Counted from the stretch's first letter, positions 17,503-26,529 are shown. The stretch: 64,000 nt of DNA from Candidatus Methanosuratincola sp. (GCA_014361455.1 JACIVP010000003.1:1-64000); one strand, 5' to 3'. Notes: generated by a model from the letters alone, not told the origin. Numbers and translations: made by a program.

Positions 17503-18459
17503 GTAGACTGATTCTTACCCCAAACCGAAAGGCGTGACTGAGAGTAAACCACGTAGCCGGAATGTGTGATGCAGCAGGAGTGAAAGGGCAGACGGCGTGG
17601 CAGAGAGGGCGCTTCAGCTAGGCGCCGTGCCGGTTTCCATCAGGAGAGCCTTGAGGTTCTTGGAGAGGCTTAGACCAGATGGCAGGGCAATAGACCGCCT
17701 TACTTGCCCTAGCGATATGGAGAAGAGTTCAGGAAGGCTGAGATCTCATTCCTACACTTCATGGCACAGATAGGAAGGAGGGGCGAACTGCGAGGATAAA
17801 GCTGGCGACCGCAAGGATGGCAGAGAGGTGGAAGTAATCGTATTTTGCAGCGGAGACGATACCGCGAAAGACATCTTTAGTTCGGTCGGAGGAGGCCCCA
17901 ATCCATGGGATCTGCTGGTGTCAATATGCACAGCGGATCTTCGCCGTGATCCCAGAGACAGCGTCCTGGATATTCACGAAGTTCCTGTGGGAGGATCCCC
18001 TGATTGAGGAGGCTTCGGGGAGGCACATGCCCAAGATATACGGCTACATGAATGTCCCCTACGACCCAGGAAGGGTACATGAATGAAGCTGTCAACAGAT
18101 GATGCCAATGGGAACGCGATAGTGATAGCGGTAGTCAATGGGATGGAAGATAGGGTGGCGTATGTGCTCAGTCCTGGTATCGCAGTCAAGAAGATCGAGG
18201 TTTTTGGAATCGATGGAATCCTGCTCTGCGTGGACGTCCTGATGGGCAGGTAGCTCGTGACCAGATGCCACATGTGTGGTCTTTCAGAACCGCCAGGGAC
18301 TGTGATGCCAAGATAATCGTGTCACCAATAGGCAACAAGGGTTCATTCGCTGGGGGGAGCCAGCAGACAAGCCCAAGAGCCGTCAGGGCGGTCGGGAAGG
18401 AGAACGTTGCCGTTGTAGTAATGAGAGAAGGCCAGGGATATGAATGCACTGAGGAGTGA
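17503..18459 (+). pseudogene. Decayed ATP-NAD kinase-like gene (COG3199 family)
   Basis: Pieces of one protein family appear in the expected order but in shifting frames. They are VAGMCDAAGVKG near 17553 (family: P-I-A-G-M-G-G.. L-K-G-T-D-G), then GVAERALQLGAVPVSIRRAL from about 17597 with ERLRPDGRAIDRLTCP, then VIVFCSGDDTAKDIF near 17830-17880 (family GGDGTARD), then VAYVLSPGIAVKKIEVFGID, and finally AKIIVSPIGNKGSFAGGSQQ with TSPRAVRAVGKENVAVVV before a TGA at 18457. The conserved glycines of the GGDGT motif are damaged (SGDDT), and several stops and frameshifts separate the parts. I infer an inactivated member of the COG3199 predicted ATP-NAD/polyphosphate kinase family. A sequencing-error explanation is unlikely given the number of lesions. 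Confidence 0.65.
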
Positions 18460-18596
18460 CACAGACGACCAAGAACTGGACTGGACGCCCTATCCTTGGC
18501 TTGGGCATGGCAGGGCAGGGCGATAGTGGATTACAACTTCACTAAGATAATGAGCGCCATCGGATCATTAGCAACGCTAGAATCCCAACAAAAATG

Positions 18597-19004
18597 TCAG
18601 AGTTGCTGCCGCACCAATTCAGAGTACTCCTCGGCTTCGAGGAGATCGTCCGTTCCGCCCATCACCTGTAATTTAACAAGCCAGCCTCTCCCGTACGGAT
18701 CCTTGTTGACAAGCTCAGGCGCGCCCTCGAGCTCGGAGTTTACCTCCACGACTACGCCGTCAACTGGAGAGTAAACCTCGGCGACAGCCTTGATCGACTC
18801 CAGTGTGCAGAGAGCGACACCGCGCTTGACGGTATGACCCACCTTCGGGAGATCCGCGTAAACCACGTCGTGGAGGCTTCTCTGTGCGAAGTCGGAGATA
18901 CCGACTCTCGAGGGCGAGACGGACAGGTCTATCCACTCGTGGGTCTTTGCATATCGTATTCCCTTCTTTACCAAATTCCCTGAAACGTCTATGAATTCAG
19001 ACAT
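18597..19004 (-). CDS. gcvH: Glycine cleavage system H protein (lipoyl carrier)
   Basis: GcvH carries the aminomethyl group on a lipoyl-lysine between the P, T and L proteins of glycine cleavage. The lipoylation site is LESIKAVAEVYSP (lysine at about residue 71), preceded by the usual YAKTHEWI and GISDFAQRSLHDVVYADLP. ATG 19004 is used, with GGTGGTG upstream; the longer reading from 19037 adds unconserved residues. No other glycine-cleavage or lipoylation gene lies in the window, so its partners must be elsewhere, or it may serve a lipoate-carrier role. Confidence 0.93.
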   Translation of the reverse strand: MSEFIDVSGNLVKKGIRYAKTHEWIDLSVSPSRVGISDFAQRSLHDVVYADLPKVGHTVKRGVALCTLESIKAVAEVYSPVDGVVVEVNSELEGAPELVNKDPYGRGWLVKLQVMGGTDDLLEAEEYSELVRQQL

Positions 19005-19105
19005 CCCAACACCACCTCGGTCCGATTCTGGTATCATGCTATTACTATTTATTTATTAGGAGTGCCCTCCAGTAGAAGTATATCTGGAGGCCACCGAGTG
19101 GCGGC

Positions 19106-19312
19106 TCAGATTTTCTTCTGGAAGATCTTCATGAGGCCACGTTTGTTTTCGTCGGAGATGTATATCCTGAGGCTATTCGCATCGAAGCTCATGGTGGCTG
19201 AGCACTTCGGGCATCGCCCGTTGTTCTTTTCGAGCACCTCTTTTGGAGAAACGAGTTCAAGATCCTCGTACAGGACGGCTTTACATTGATGACATAAGAC
19301 TCGTATTGGCAA
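19106..19312 (-). CDS. Small two-CxxC zinc-ribbon protein
   Basis: This 68-residue protein starts at TTG 19312, with GGGTGAT just upstream, and begins PIRVLCHQCKAVLYEDLEL. A second pair follows in GRCPKCSATMSF, so C-x2-C and C-x2-C form a likely zinc ribbon. The tail is basic (ENKRGLMKIFQKKI). I do not recognise a named family. Its start lies within the 3' end of the upstream membrane-protein gene (32-base overlap), so the two are translationally coupled and probably functionally linked. Regulation or membrane-associated nucleic-acid work is conceivable but not shown. Confidence 0.7.
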   Translation of the reverse strand: MPIRVLCHQCKAVLYEDLELVSPKEVLEKNNGRCPKCSATMSFDANSLRIYISDENKRGLMKIFQKKI

Positions 19313-19835
19313 TAATATCACCCAAGCTACCATTCTCAAGGGCACGCTCTATCTTTATCAGGCCCTTTCTGGCCATGGACTCGATCCATATCTCTGCTGC
19401 GAACCTCAAATACTTCTCAGATGCTTTTAAACCATTCTCCATGCCGACTTCCTGTGACGCGTTTAATACCCCCTCGATGTACGCAGAGGACTGCATAGAG
19501 TCGTCGAGAAAGCACAGGACAGTCCCCTTCGATCTCAGCAGCCCCCAGGACTTCTCGAGGTCAAAGGCGATCACGATGCCCCCGTTCCAAGCACCCACGA
19601 GGAAGAGCGCCAGTCCGACTAACACCCCGAAGTCCGAGTAAGGTGAGGTGCCCGTAGATAAGACGCGGTCGATGGAGTAGACGGCTGCCGATATGCCTAT
19701 AAGAAGCGTGCCTACCATGCCAGCGAATGTCCGCCTCAGCTTCGGATCAGTCCATATTCGGTTTACGAATGCTGCATCGTAGAAGAGTGAAAGTGAGAGG
19801 AGGATAACCTTTGACTTGATCGAGGAGAAAGGCAT
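19281..19835 (-). CDS. Uncharacterised two-helix membrane protein
   Basis: The 184-residue protein has two clear hydrophobic segments (FAGMVGTLLIGISAAVYSI and VLVGLALFLVGAWNGGIVIAF, about residues 37-90). A soluble C-terminal half rich in helix follows (SSAYIEGVLNASQEVGMENG, KYLRFAAEIWIESMARKGL). No family is recognised. It is transcribed away from the topoisomerase gene across a short gap (about 60 bases) that must hold both promoters, and its 3' end overlaps the zinc-ribbon gene. Confidence 0.7.
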   Translation of the reverse strand: MPFSSIKSKVILLSLSLFYDAAFVNRIWTDPKLRRTFAGMVGTLLIGISAAVYSIDRVLSTGTSPYSDFGVLVGLALFLVGAWNGGIVIAFDLEKSWGLLRSKGTVLCFLDDSMQSSAYIEGVLNASQEVGMENGLKASEKYLRFAAEIWIESMARKGLIKIERALENGSLGDIIANTSLMSSM

Positions 19836-19894
19836 ACCATATTAAATAAATCCTGGAGCAGTAATAAGTTTTGGGTTGGGTTGGGTCGGGCTTC

Positions 19895-21952
19895 GTGACG
19901 CATCACCTGCTTGTCTGCGAGAAGCCGAGCGCTGCAAAGAAGATCGCGTACGCGCTCGGCGGTCGGGGCGTGGTCAAGATCGGGCGCGGGGTCCCGTTCT
20001 ACAGGCTTCAGAGGGGAGGGGAGACGGTCACAGTTGTCTCGGCCATAGGGCACCTCTACAGCCCGGTCCAGCAGGGCAAGGGTTGGATCTTCCCAGTTTT
20101 TAATCTTGTCTGGGAGCCGATCAGGAACAGGCGCATCAGGGTTTTCTTGGAAGAGATCGCAAGGCTTGCGGGAGAGGCGGACTCGTTCATAAGCGCCTGC
20201 GATTACGACACCGAGGGAAGCCTGATAGCGTTCATGATACTTAGGAACGCGTGCGGGGGCGCAGATGCTAATGCCAGGCGAATGAAGTTCTCATCACTCA
20301 CAAGGGAGGAGCTCATAAAGGCGTACGAGAATGCCGCTGAGCTTGACATGCCAGTGATAATGGCAGGGCTTGTCAGGCATGAGATAGACTGGATCTTCGG
20401 GGTGAACGTCTCGAGGGCTATAATGGACGCGTACAGCTGCAACTCAGGCGGTTTCGAGGTACTGAGTGCTGGGAGGGTCCAGAGCCCGACGCTGAACGCA
20501 TTATGTGAGAGGGATGACGAGATAGACCTCCACGTGCCAGACCCATACTGGACTGCATGGGCCGAGATCAAGCTACTCTCGAACGGAGAGGTCTTCCAGG
20601 CAGAGTACTACAGAAACCCGATATTGGAGGGCGGGGAGGGCAAAGCACTGAAATCAAGGTGCGAGGGGGCATCAGGAGTGATCCAGCGGATCGAGAACTG
20701 CGAATCAGTAATCCCTCCGCCGTACCCATTCGACCTAGGGGAGCTGCAGAGTGAAGCATACAGGGCTTTTAGGATCCAGCCCTGGAAGACCCAGAAGATA
20801 GCGGAGGGGCTTTACCTGGACGGGGCAATCTCTTACCCGAGGACATCAAGCCAGCAGCTCCCCCCTTCAATAGGGTTCAGGAGCATATTGACAAAGCTCA
20901 GAACCAATATTGTGTACTCCGAGAGTATCAATGAGATACTCAGTTATGCAGACGCGGGGAATGGGCTCTGGCCAAGGCAGGGCAAAAAGACGGACCCCGC
21001 CCACCCGGCGATACACCCAACAGGAGTCGCGCCTAAGGGACTTAAGCAGGACGGGGAAAAAATCTACGATCTGATTGTAAAGAGGTTCATCGCGACCTTC
21101 GGCCCAACCGCCCGGAAAGCATCCAGGTCCATAGAAGTCAAGTTGGACCGGGGCGACATCTTCGTGATCAAGGTCGAGTCAGTGACTGACCCAGGCTGGA
21201 TGAAGTACTACGCTCCCTATACGAAGGCAGGCAGTGCAGGCTTGCCGGAGGCGGATGAAGGGGAGGAGGCGATGGTCGATAAGGTCTGGGTCGAGGAGAG
21301 GTTCACTGAACCGCCCCCGCGGTTCAATCAGAGCAGTCTGATAAAGTTCATGGAGAGGAACGGGCTCGGCACTAAGTCCACCCGAGCAGAGATCATAAAC
21401 ACCCTGTACAAGCGGGGGTATATATCCGGGAGTAGCATCCACGTGACAGGGCTGGGCCGCGGGGTTGTCGAGGTATTGAGAAAGCACTTCCAAGACCTGG
21501 TTTCAATAGGGCTGACCAGGGACCTCGAAGAGAGAATGGAGGCGATAGAAGAGGGAAGAGAGGACTACACAGCAGTTCTGATAAGGGGTGCGGAGGTGGT
21601 GAAGAAAGCATTTGATGATATGGTCTCTGAGTTCGATAGTGTTGGCGCGGAGATCGCTTCCCTGGTGAAGGAGCTCAGGGATCAGAGGGGTAGGATCGGC
21701 CCGTGCCCGTCCTGCCGAACGGGCGAACTGAGGGTCATCAGGTCAAGGAAGACCGGCAAGAGGTTTGTGGGATGCTCTAACTACGGCAGAGGATGCAGTT
21801 TCTCGGCCCCCCTCCCGCAGAGGGGGGTAGTCAGTACCACAGGGGGCACCTGCAAGGGATGCGGGTACCCTACAGTGACGGTTATGGGCGTCGGATCCAG
21901 ACGCTGGAAGATCTGTTTAAATCCAAAGTGCCCCTTGAGGGTGAAATATTGA
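19895..21952 (+). CDS. topA: DNA topoisomerase IA (topoisomerase III-like)
   Basis: This type IA enzyme relaxes negative supercoils or decatenates DNA through a 5'-phosphotyrosine. The TOPRIM part has CEKPSAAKKIAYALG and CDYDTEGSLIA (the DxD/E metal site). The active-site tyrosine is in AISYPRTSSQ (about residue 314). The C-terminal end carries zinc motifs (CPSCRTGEL ... GCSNYGRGC ... CKGCG ... CLNPKCP). It is 685 residues long. GTG 19895 is preferred because the family starts at HHLLVCEKPSAA; upstream TTG codons would add a glycine-rich tail. The stop TGA overlaps the TTG of the next gene. Confidence 0.92.
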   Translation: MTHHLLVCEKPSAAKKIAYALGGRGVVKIGRGVPFYRLQRGGETVTVVSAIGHLYSPVQQGKGWIFPVFNLVWEPIRNRRIRVFLEEIARLAGEADSFISACDYDTEGSLIAFMILRNACGGADANARRMKFSSLTREELIKAYENAAELDMPVIMAGLVRHEIDWIFGVNVSRAIMDAYSCNSGGFEVLSAGRVQSPTLNALCERDDEIDLHVPDPYWTAWAEIKLLSNGEVFQAEYYRNPILEGGEGKALKSRCEGASGVIQRIENCESVIPPPYPFDLGELQSEAYRAFRIQPWKTQKIAEGLYLDGAISYPRTSSQQLPPSIGFRSILTKLRTNIVYSESINEILSYADAGNGLWPRQGKKTDPAHPAIHPTGVAPKGLKQDGEKIYDLIVKRFIATFGPTARKASRSIEVKLDRGDIFVIKVESVTDPGWMKYYAPYTKAGSAGLPEADEGEEAMVDKVWVEERFTEPPPRFNQSSLIKFMERNGLGTKSTRAEIINTLYKRGYISGSSIHVTGLGRGVVEVLRKHFQDLVSIGLTRDLEERMEAIEEGREDYTAVLIRGAEVVKKAFDDMVSEFDSVGAEIASLVKELRDQRGRIGPCPSCRTGELRVIRSRKTGKRFVGCSNYGRGCSFSAPLPQRGVVSTTGGTCKGCGYPTVTVMGVGSRRWKICLNPKCPLRVKY

Positions 21953-22158
21953 ACTGCAGGGTGTGCGGGGCGCCCAGCAGAGAGGGGATGTGCAAGAAGC
22001 ATGCAAAGGCAGAGAGGAAGCTCAGAGATCACTTCAGGGTCTGGGCTGAACGGACCGGATTAGAATGGATGGATTATTTGGAGGCGATCATTGAAAACGA
22101 TCGGACGGGGAGGCTGGTGAAGGAAGTCGCTACGTATCTGCGCAGCGCTGAAGGGTAG
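21949..22158 (+). CDS. Small CxxC protein coupled to topA
   Basis: The 69-residue protein starts with a TTG that shares two bases with the topA stop (ATTGA), after GAGGGTGAA. It opens LNCRVCGAPSREGMCKKHAKAERKL, giving C-x2-C plus a C and H nearby, a possible zinc knuckle. The rest is helical (LRDHFRVWAERTGLEWMDYLEAIIENDRTG). I know no named family. The stop-start overlap suggests a helper of the topoisomerase, which is inference. Its 3' end overlaps the convergent argH gene by 29 bases. Confidence 0.7.
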   Translation: MNCRVCGAPSREGMCKKHAKAERKLRDHFRVWAERTGLEWMDYLEAIIENDRTGRLVKEVATYLRSAEG

Positions 22159-23617
22159 AAAGTTCCCTCTGCATCTCCGCCCTTGCTTCGATCAACCTCC
22201 GGCGGATCGAATCCAGAGCTTTGGACTCTTCGTCCAGTAATGCCATCCTTTCTTTTATCATCCTATCCGACTCTGCGTATGCAGGACCGCCGTGCACATT
22301 CCTCACGTCGACGTTCATCTTAGGCGAGACCGCGCGCTCTATCGAGGAGAGTGGGAGAGAAACTCCAGACTCGGCAGCCATCATTGCAAGCAGGCGCTGG
22401 GGATCGACTTCTGACAGCGAAGTTCCTTCATCCGAGAGCGCCTTGACGATCGCCCCCACAAGGTGGTGAGCCTTGCGGAACGGCAGACCACCCTCTCTGA
22501 CCAAGACGTCCGCAAGCTCGGTTGCCACGGATGACCCCTTATCCAGGGATGCCTTGATCCGGGACTCGTTGAACGTCACTTTACTGACAAAATCTGCAAG
22601 AACCGCGAGGGACGCTGCCGTTGACTCGCAGGCGCTCCATAGGTGGGGGGTCAGCTCCTGCATGTCCAAGTTGTAGGTCAGTGGCAATGCCTTCATGATG
22701 GACATCATAGAAAACAGCTCGCCGAGGACTGAGCCGCTCTTTGCCCGCACCATCTCGAGCGTGACAGGGTTCTTCTTCTGGGGCATAATACTGCTAGTCG
22801 AAGCGTGGTCATCTGGAACATTTATGTAACTGAACTCCGAGGACGACCATACGATCATCTCCTCGGAGAACCTGCTAAGGTCGAGCATCAGGATCGCCAG
22901 GGAGGATACGTCCTCAAGGGCGAAGTCCCTGGAGGCGACGGCGTCCATCGTGTTCTCCAATACCCCGTCGAAGCCGAGGTACCTTGCCACCAAAGACCTG
23001 TCGATTTTGAATCCTGTACCTGCAAGCGCGGCCGCTCCCATGGGGCATAGACTGATCCTAGGGTATGAACTGATCAGCCGATCGAAGCTCCTCTTTATAG
23101 AGTCGTGGTGAGCGAGGAGGTAGTGTGCAAGTGTCACTGGCTGGGCGTGTTGGAGGTGGGTGTAACCTGGTACGACGATCCTGCCTTCTGGCGAGGCTGC
23201 CTTCTCCAGTAGTCTCCGCTGGAGGGAGATGATGCCCTGGCACAGGTCGATTGTAAAGTCCCTCAGGCGCATCCTTATGGCTGTCGCCACCTGATCGTTG
23301 CGGCTCTTTCCAGTATGCATCTTCCCCCCTATCTCCTGACCGACTAGCCTTGTGACCTCCTCCTCGATGACCATGTGGACGTCCTCCATATCTGGAGGGA
23401 CCTGCTCCACCTTGCCGAGCAGATTCTCGAGGGCGGAAAGGATCGCTACGGCCTCTCTCTGCCCAATGTAATTGGCCTTTGCCAGAGCTATGACGTGTGC
23501 CATGTTTATCTCAATCACAGCGTCGGAGATATAGTGGTCGTAATCTGCAGAAGAGATGAACCTCGCAACATCACGGGTCAGATCTCCTGTGAGCCGCCCG
23601 CCGCGAGTTATTTTCAA
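22130..23617 (-). CDS. argH: Argininosuccinate lyase
   Basis: ArgH splits argininosuccinate into arginine and fumarate, the last step of arginine synthesis. The fumarase-superfamily signature SSIMPQKKNPVTLEMVRAK is intact (about residue 275-295), and TGKSRNDQVATAIRMRLRD is the family's substrate-binding segment. Its 495 residues are normal. It lies 16 bases downstream of argG on the same strand, forming an argGH operon. Confidence 0.96.
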   Translation of the reverse strand: MKITRGGRLTGDLTRDVARFISSADYDHYISDAVIEINMAHVIALAKANYIGQREAVAILSALENLLGKVEQVPPDMEDVHMVIEEEVTRLVGQEIGGKMHTGKSRNDQVATAIRMRLRDFTIDLCQGIISLQRRLLEKAASPEGRIVVPGYTHLQHAQPVTLAHYLLAHHDSIKRSFDRLISSYPRISLCPMGAAALAGTGFKIDRSLVARYLGFDGVLENTMDAVASRDFALEDVSSLAILMLDLSRFSEEMIVWSSSEFSYINVPDDHASTSSIMPQKKNPVTLEMVRAKSGSVLGELFSMMSIMKALPLTYNLDMQELTPHLWSACESTAASLAVLADFVSKVTFNESRIKASLDKGSSVATELADVLVREGGLPFRKAHHLVGAIVKALSDEGTSLSEVDPQRLLAMMAAESGVSLPLSSIERAVSPKMNVDVRNVHGGPAYAESDRMIKERMALLDEESKALDSIRRRLIEARAEMQRELSTLQRCADT

Positions 23618-23633
23618 GATAGGACCCCCTAGA

Positions 23634-24830
23634 TCAACGACTTGACATAACCTTCCTAGAGACGACCGTTGGGAGCCCCCAGAGCTCTACGAAGCCCTTC
23701 GAGAGGGACTGGTCAAAAGTGGATGATGAATCGTAGGTTGCAGTCTTGAAGTCATAGACCGAGTTGGAGGATTCCCTGCCGATGACCATCATAGACCCCT
23801 TGTATAGCTTGATCTTCACTCTCCCGTCAAGGCGGTCGTTGGCCTTATTAATGAAGGCGTCGAGCTCCTCCCTCAGAGGGTCGTCCCAGAAGCCCGCGTA
23901 TGCCATGAAAGTCCACTGCTCGTCGACAAGCCTCTTGAAGCTGAGCTCATGCCTGTTCAGGATCAGCTTCTCGAGGTCCTTGTGAGACTCCAGTATTGTG
24001 ACTGCGGCAGGGCACTCGTAGGTCTCGCGTGACTTTATTCCGACTATCCTGTCCTCCATGTGGTCTATCCTGCCTACGCCGTTCTCGCCAGCTATCCTGT
24101 TCAGTCTCCTCACGAGCTCAAGCGGAGAGCATTCCTCCCCATCGATCCCAACCGGAACCCCCCTCTTGAACTCCAGCTCGACGACCGTTGGGCAATCTGG
24201 CGCGAGCTCGGGGGATGTGGTCCACTCCCACCCGTCATCCTCCGGGCTGTTCCACGGGTTCTCCAAGGGACCGCTTTCTATGGACCTGCCCCAAAGGTTC
24301 TGGTCTATGCTGTACTTCTTTGCAGCTCTGGAAACGGGGATCCCATGCTTCATCGCATACTCGATCTCCTGGTCCCGGCTCATTCCCCAGTCCCTGATCG
24401 GGGCGAGTATCTTCATCGTTGGGTCGAGCGCCCTGCAGGAGATCTCTATCCTGAGCTGATCGTTGCCCTTTCCCGTGCAGCCGTGGGCAACCGCATCGCA
24501 GCCCTCTCTGTGGGCGATCTCTATCAGCTTCCTCGCTATTAGCGGCCTGCTGAGCGCCGTAGAGATAGGATACTTCCCTTGGTAAAGCCCGTTTGCTTTG
24601 ACCGAAGGGAAGACATAGTCCCTTACGAACTCTTCCTTTGCGTCAACTGTGTAGTGGTTCTCGGCACCCACATTGCATGCCTTCTCGCCTATTGCCTTAA
24701 AGTCCTCCGCCTGGCCGACGTCGACCGTGACCGTCACAATCTTCGATCCGTAACTCTCAGAAAGCCACCTGATCGCGACAGAGGTATCGAGACCGCCGGA
24801 ATAGGCAAGGGCAATCTTCTTTATTGACAT
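23634..24830 (-). CDS. argG: Argininosuccinate synthase
   Basis: ArgG condenses citrulline and aspartate using ATP. The N-terminal P-loop-like IALAYSGGLDTSVAIRWL and the later GCTGKGNDQLRIEI are signature segments; the central part has YSIDQNLWGRSIESGPLENPW. ATG 24830 (MSIKKIALAYSGG) is used; an upstream ATG in frame would add ten residues unlike the family. An AT-rich gap with a TTTAAA stretch upstream is the probable promoter of the argGH operon. Confidence 0.96.
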   Translation of the reverse strand: MSIKKIALAYSGGLDTSVAIRWLSESYGSKIVTVTVDVGQAEDFKAIGEKACNVGAENHYTVDAKEEFVRDYVFPSVKANGLYQGKYPISTALSRPLIARKLIEIAHREGCDAVAHGCTGKGNDQLRIEISCRALDPTMKILAPIRDWGMSRDQEIEYAMKHGIPVSRAAKKYSIDQNLWGRSIESGPLENPWNSPEDDGWEWTTSPELAPDCPTVVELEFKRGVPVGIDGEECSPLELVRRLNRIAGENGVGRIDHMEDRIVGIKSRETYECPAAVTILESHKDLEKLILNRHELSFKRLVDEQWTFMAYAGFWDDPLREELDAFINKANDRLDGRVKIKLYKGSMMVIGRESSNSVYDFKTATYDSSSTFDQSLSKGFVELWGLPTVVSRKVMSSR

Positions 24831-24894
24831 GTTGAAAACCTTCCAATCGATTATAAGCAAACAGAAAGAAATTTTCAGAGTTTAAAAGCTTTTT

Positions 24895-26349
24895 CTATCT
24901 GCATTCAGCCAATTCAAAGGTTGAGTTGGAGTTTGGGCCTTGGATAAGCGCATAGTACTCAGACTCGTTGCGGACGCATCCCGGATCCGGAAAGCTGAGG
25001 TCTCCGAAGTACCCGTATGCCCTTGCCCTGCAGCCACCGCAGACGAACCTGTAATTGCAGGAGCTGCAGCTCCCTTTGAGCACGTTCCTGTCCCTGAGGA
25101 TCCGGAAATCTTCGAGCCCAACCCAGAGGCGCTCGAGCGAGTCGCAGAGGATGTTCCCGACCTTCTTCGGCAGGAAGACGCATGGGGTGATGTCTCCGTT
25201 CGGTTCGAGTGCGATGTAGAAGCGCCCAGCCCCGCAGCCGCCTATGAACTCGGCGAGCGAACTGAGCCGCCCAGGCAGCTCAGTGTTGGAGAAGTGGGTC
25301 GGCACGACGCTGCATGACGCGCCCTCGATCTCGAGTGCGACCCTCGCGAACTGTGGCGCGGTTGAGAGGAGGCTTATCTTGCTTGTCTTCATCCTCCCCC
25401 AGAGCGACCTAAGCAGATCCTCCCTCTCCTTAGGTGAGAGATCGTTCTCCTCTATAAACCTCCCCCTTCCGGTCGGGACGAAGTTGTACATCATGAACCA
25501 ATCGACCCCAAGGTCCTCGCAGAGGTCTATCATCTCAGGCACCTCATCGAGGTTGTACCTGGTGACCGTGGTGGCTATGTTCACGAAGAAGCCAGCTTCA
25601 ACTGCGTTCCGGATCCCCTCGACGGTTCTGGTGAACATCCCATCGACCCCCCTGAAAGCGTCGTGGGTCGATGCCCTCGCGCCGTCGAGGCTTATCTGAA
25701 GGTATTCCACCCCAGCACTCCTGAGTTCGCGGCACTTCTCCTTTGAGAGGAGGACGCCGTTCGTGGCCATGGCCGTGTAGAGTCCACTAGAGGAGGCGTG
25801 CCTTGCAAGCTCAAGAATGTCTCTCCTGACCAGTGGCTCCCCTCCCGAGAATGCAAGCACCACCACGCCCCACTCGGCTATCCTGTCAATGATCCGTTTC
25901 GCATCTGCAGTGGGGAGATCATGATTAGCACCACTCCCGGCGTTGGCGTAGCAGTGCTTGCACCGCAGGTTGCAGCTGTTGGTGACATTCCAGACGACCT
26001 GGAAGGGAGCGCCAGGCACGAATGGCTTCCTGATCCCGAAGAGAGAGATGCCCTTTATGACATTCGCCAGACCGCGCCTCCAATACTTGTCCCTGAACTT
26101 CCCCACCATATCATCCTTGCTGGCACCGAATGTCTTCCCACCCAACGAAAGGAACGCGGAGACGGCCTTCTCAGTCATCTTGCACTTTAGGCATGCATCT
26201 TCTCTGACGCCGGTGTAGAGTTCGAGCGCAACCTCGAGCCTCGACCTGCCATCATCATGGCAGTACTCACCCATCTTCCTGAGCGCGGCTTGGACAGGCT
26301 TGCTTCCCGCAACCGCGCCTAATAACTGAACAGCGGTCTTCGTTTCCAA
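24895..26349 (-). CDS. Radical SAM / SPASM domain protein
   Basis: The 484-residue product has a helical N-terminal region of about 115 residues with a C-x2-C (DACLKCKM), then the radical SAM cluster motif CNLRCKHCYA (about residues 125-134), GGEP, and a C-terminal SPASM region with CGAGRFYIALEPNGDITPC and CSSCNYRFVCGGCRARAYG. It resembles AhbC/AhbD- and PqqE-type enzymes (heme decarboxylation or peptide modification), but I cannot choose. No obvious peptide substrate gene is adjacent. The start is TTG 26349 after AGGAGTG; GTG codons just before are alternatives. The frame stays open upstream, but that part is a duplicated promoter (see the repeat entries), not coding. Confidence 0.8.
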   Translation of the reverse strand: METKTAVQLLGAVAGSKPVQAALRKMGEYCHDDGRSRLEVALELYTGVREDACLKCKMTEKAVSAFLSLGGKTFGASKDDMVGKFRDKYWRRGLANVIKGISLFGIRKPFVPGAPFQVVWNVTNSCNLRCKHCYANAGSGANHDLPTADAKRIIDRIAEWGVVVLAFSGGEPLVRRDILELARHASSSGLYTAMATNGVLLSKEKCRELRSAGVEYLQISLDGARASTHDAFRGVDGMFTRTVEGIRNAVEAGFFVNIATTVTRYNLDEVPEMIDLCEDLGVDWFMMYNFVPTGRGRFIEENDLSPKEREDLLRSLWGRMKTSKISLLSTAPQFARVALEIEGASCSVVPTHFSNTELPGRLSSLAEFIGGCGAGRFYIALEPNGDITPCVFLPKKVGNILCDSLERLWVGLEDFRILRDRNVLKGSCSSCNYRFVCGGCRARAYGYFGDLSFPDPGCVRNESEYYALIQGPNSNSTFELAECR

Positions 26350-26359
26350 ACACACCACT

Positions 26360-26395
26360 CCTGGGTGGCAGCACCGCTGTCGCCCATATATAACT
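26360..26395 (-). repeat. Promoter repeat copy 1 (proximal to the radical SAM gene)
   Basis: A 36-base unit identical to 26433-26468. On the minus strand it begins with the TATA-box-like AGTTATATATGGG and ends CCACCCAGG just before the SD-like AGGAGTG of the radical SAM gene. A transcript starting about 25 bases after this TATA box would have almost no leader. Confidence 0.85.
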
Positions 26396-26416
26396 TGCGG
26401 TTGCAGCTGTGGGGGC

Positions 26417-26433
26417 GCTGGTAACATACCAGC
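26417..26433. promoter_or_regulatory. Palindrome between the two promoter copies
   Basis: GCTGGTA-ACA-TACCAGC is a perfect 7-base inverted repeat with a 3-base centre. It lies between the two promoter repeats, so it could be an operator or, if transcribed from the distal promoter, a hairpin in the leader. Function is inferred only from position. Confidence 0.5.
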
Positions 26434-26468
26434 CTGGGTGGCAGCACCGCTGTCGCCCATATATAACT
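26433..26468 (-). repeat. Promoter repeat copy 2 (distal)
   Basis: Exact 36-base copy of 26360-26395, with a period of 73 bases. It carries the same TATA-like core. In the continuous reading frame the two copies are translated in different frames, so the identity is not due to protein constraint. Confidence 0.85.
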
Positions 26469-26529
26469 CCCCTTGCTCAGATATATTCTTACCATCGAAT
26501 ATGAGGGGGGTCGAAGGGTTTTTCCGATG

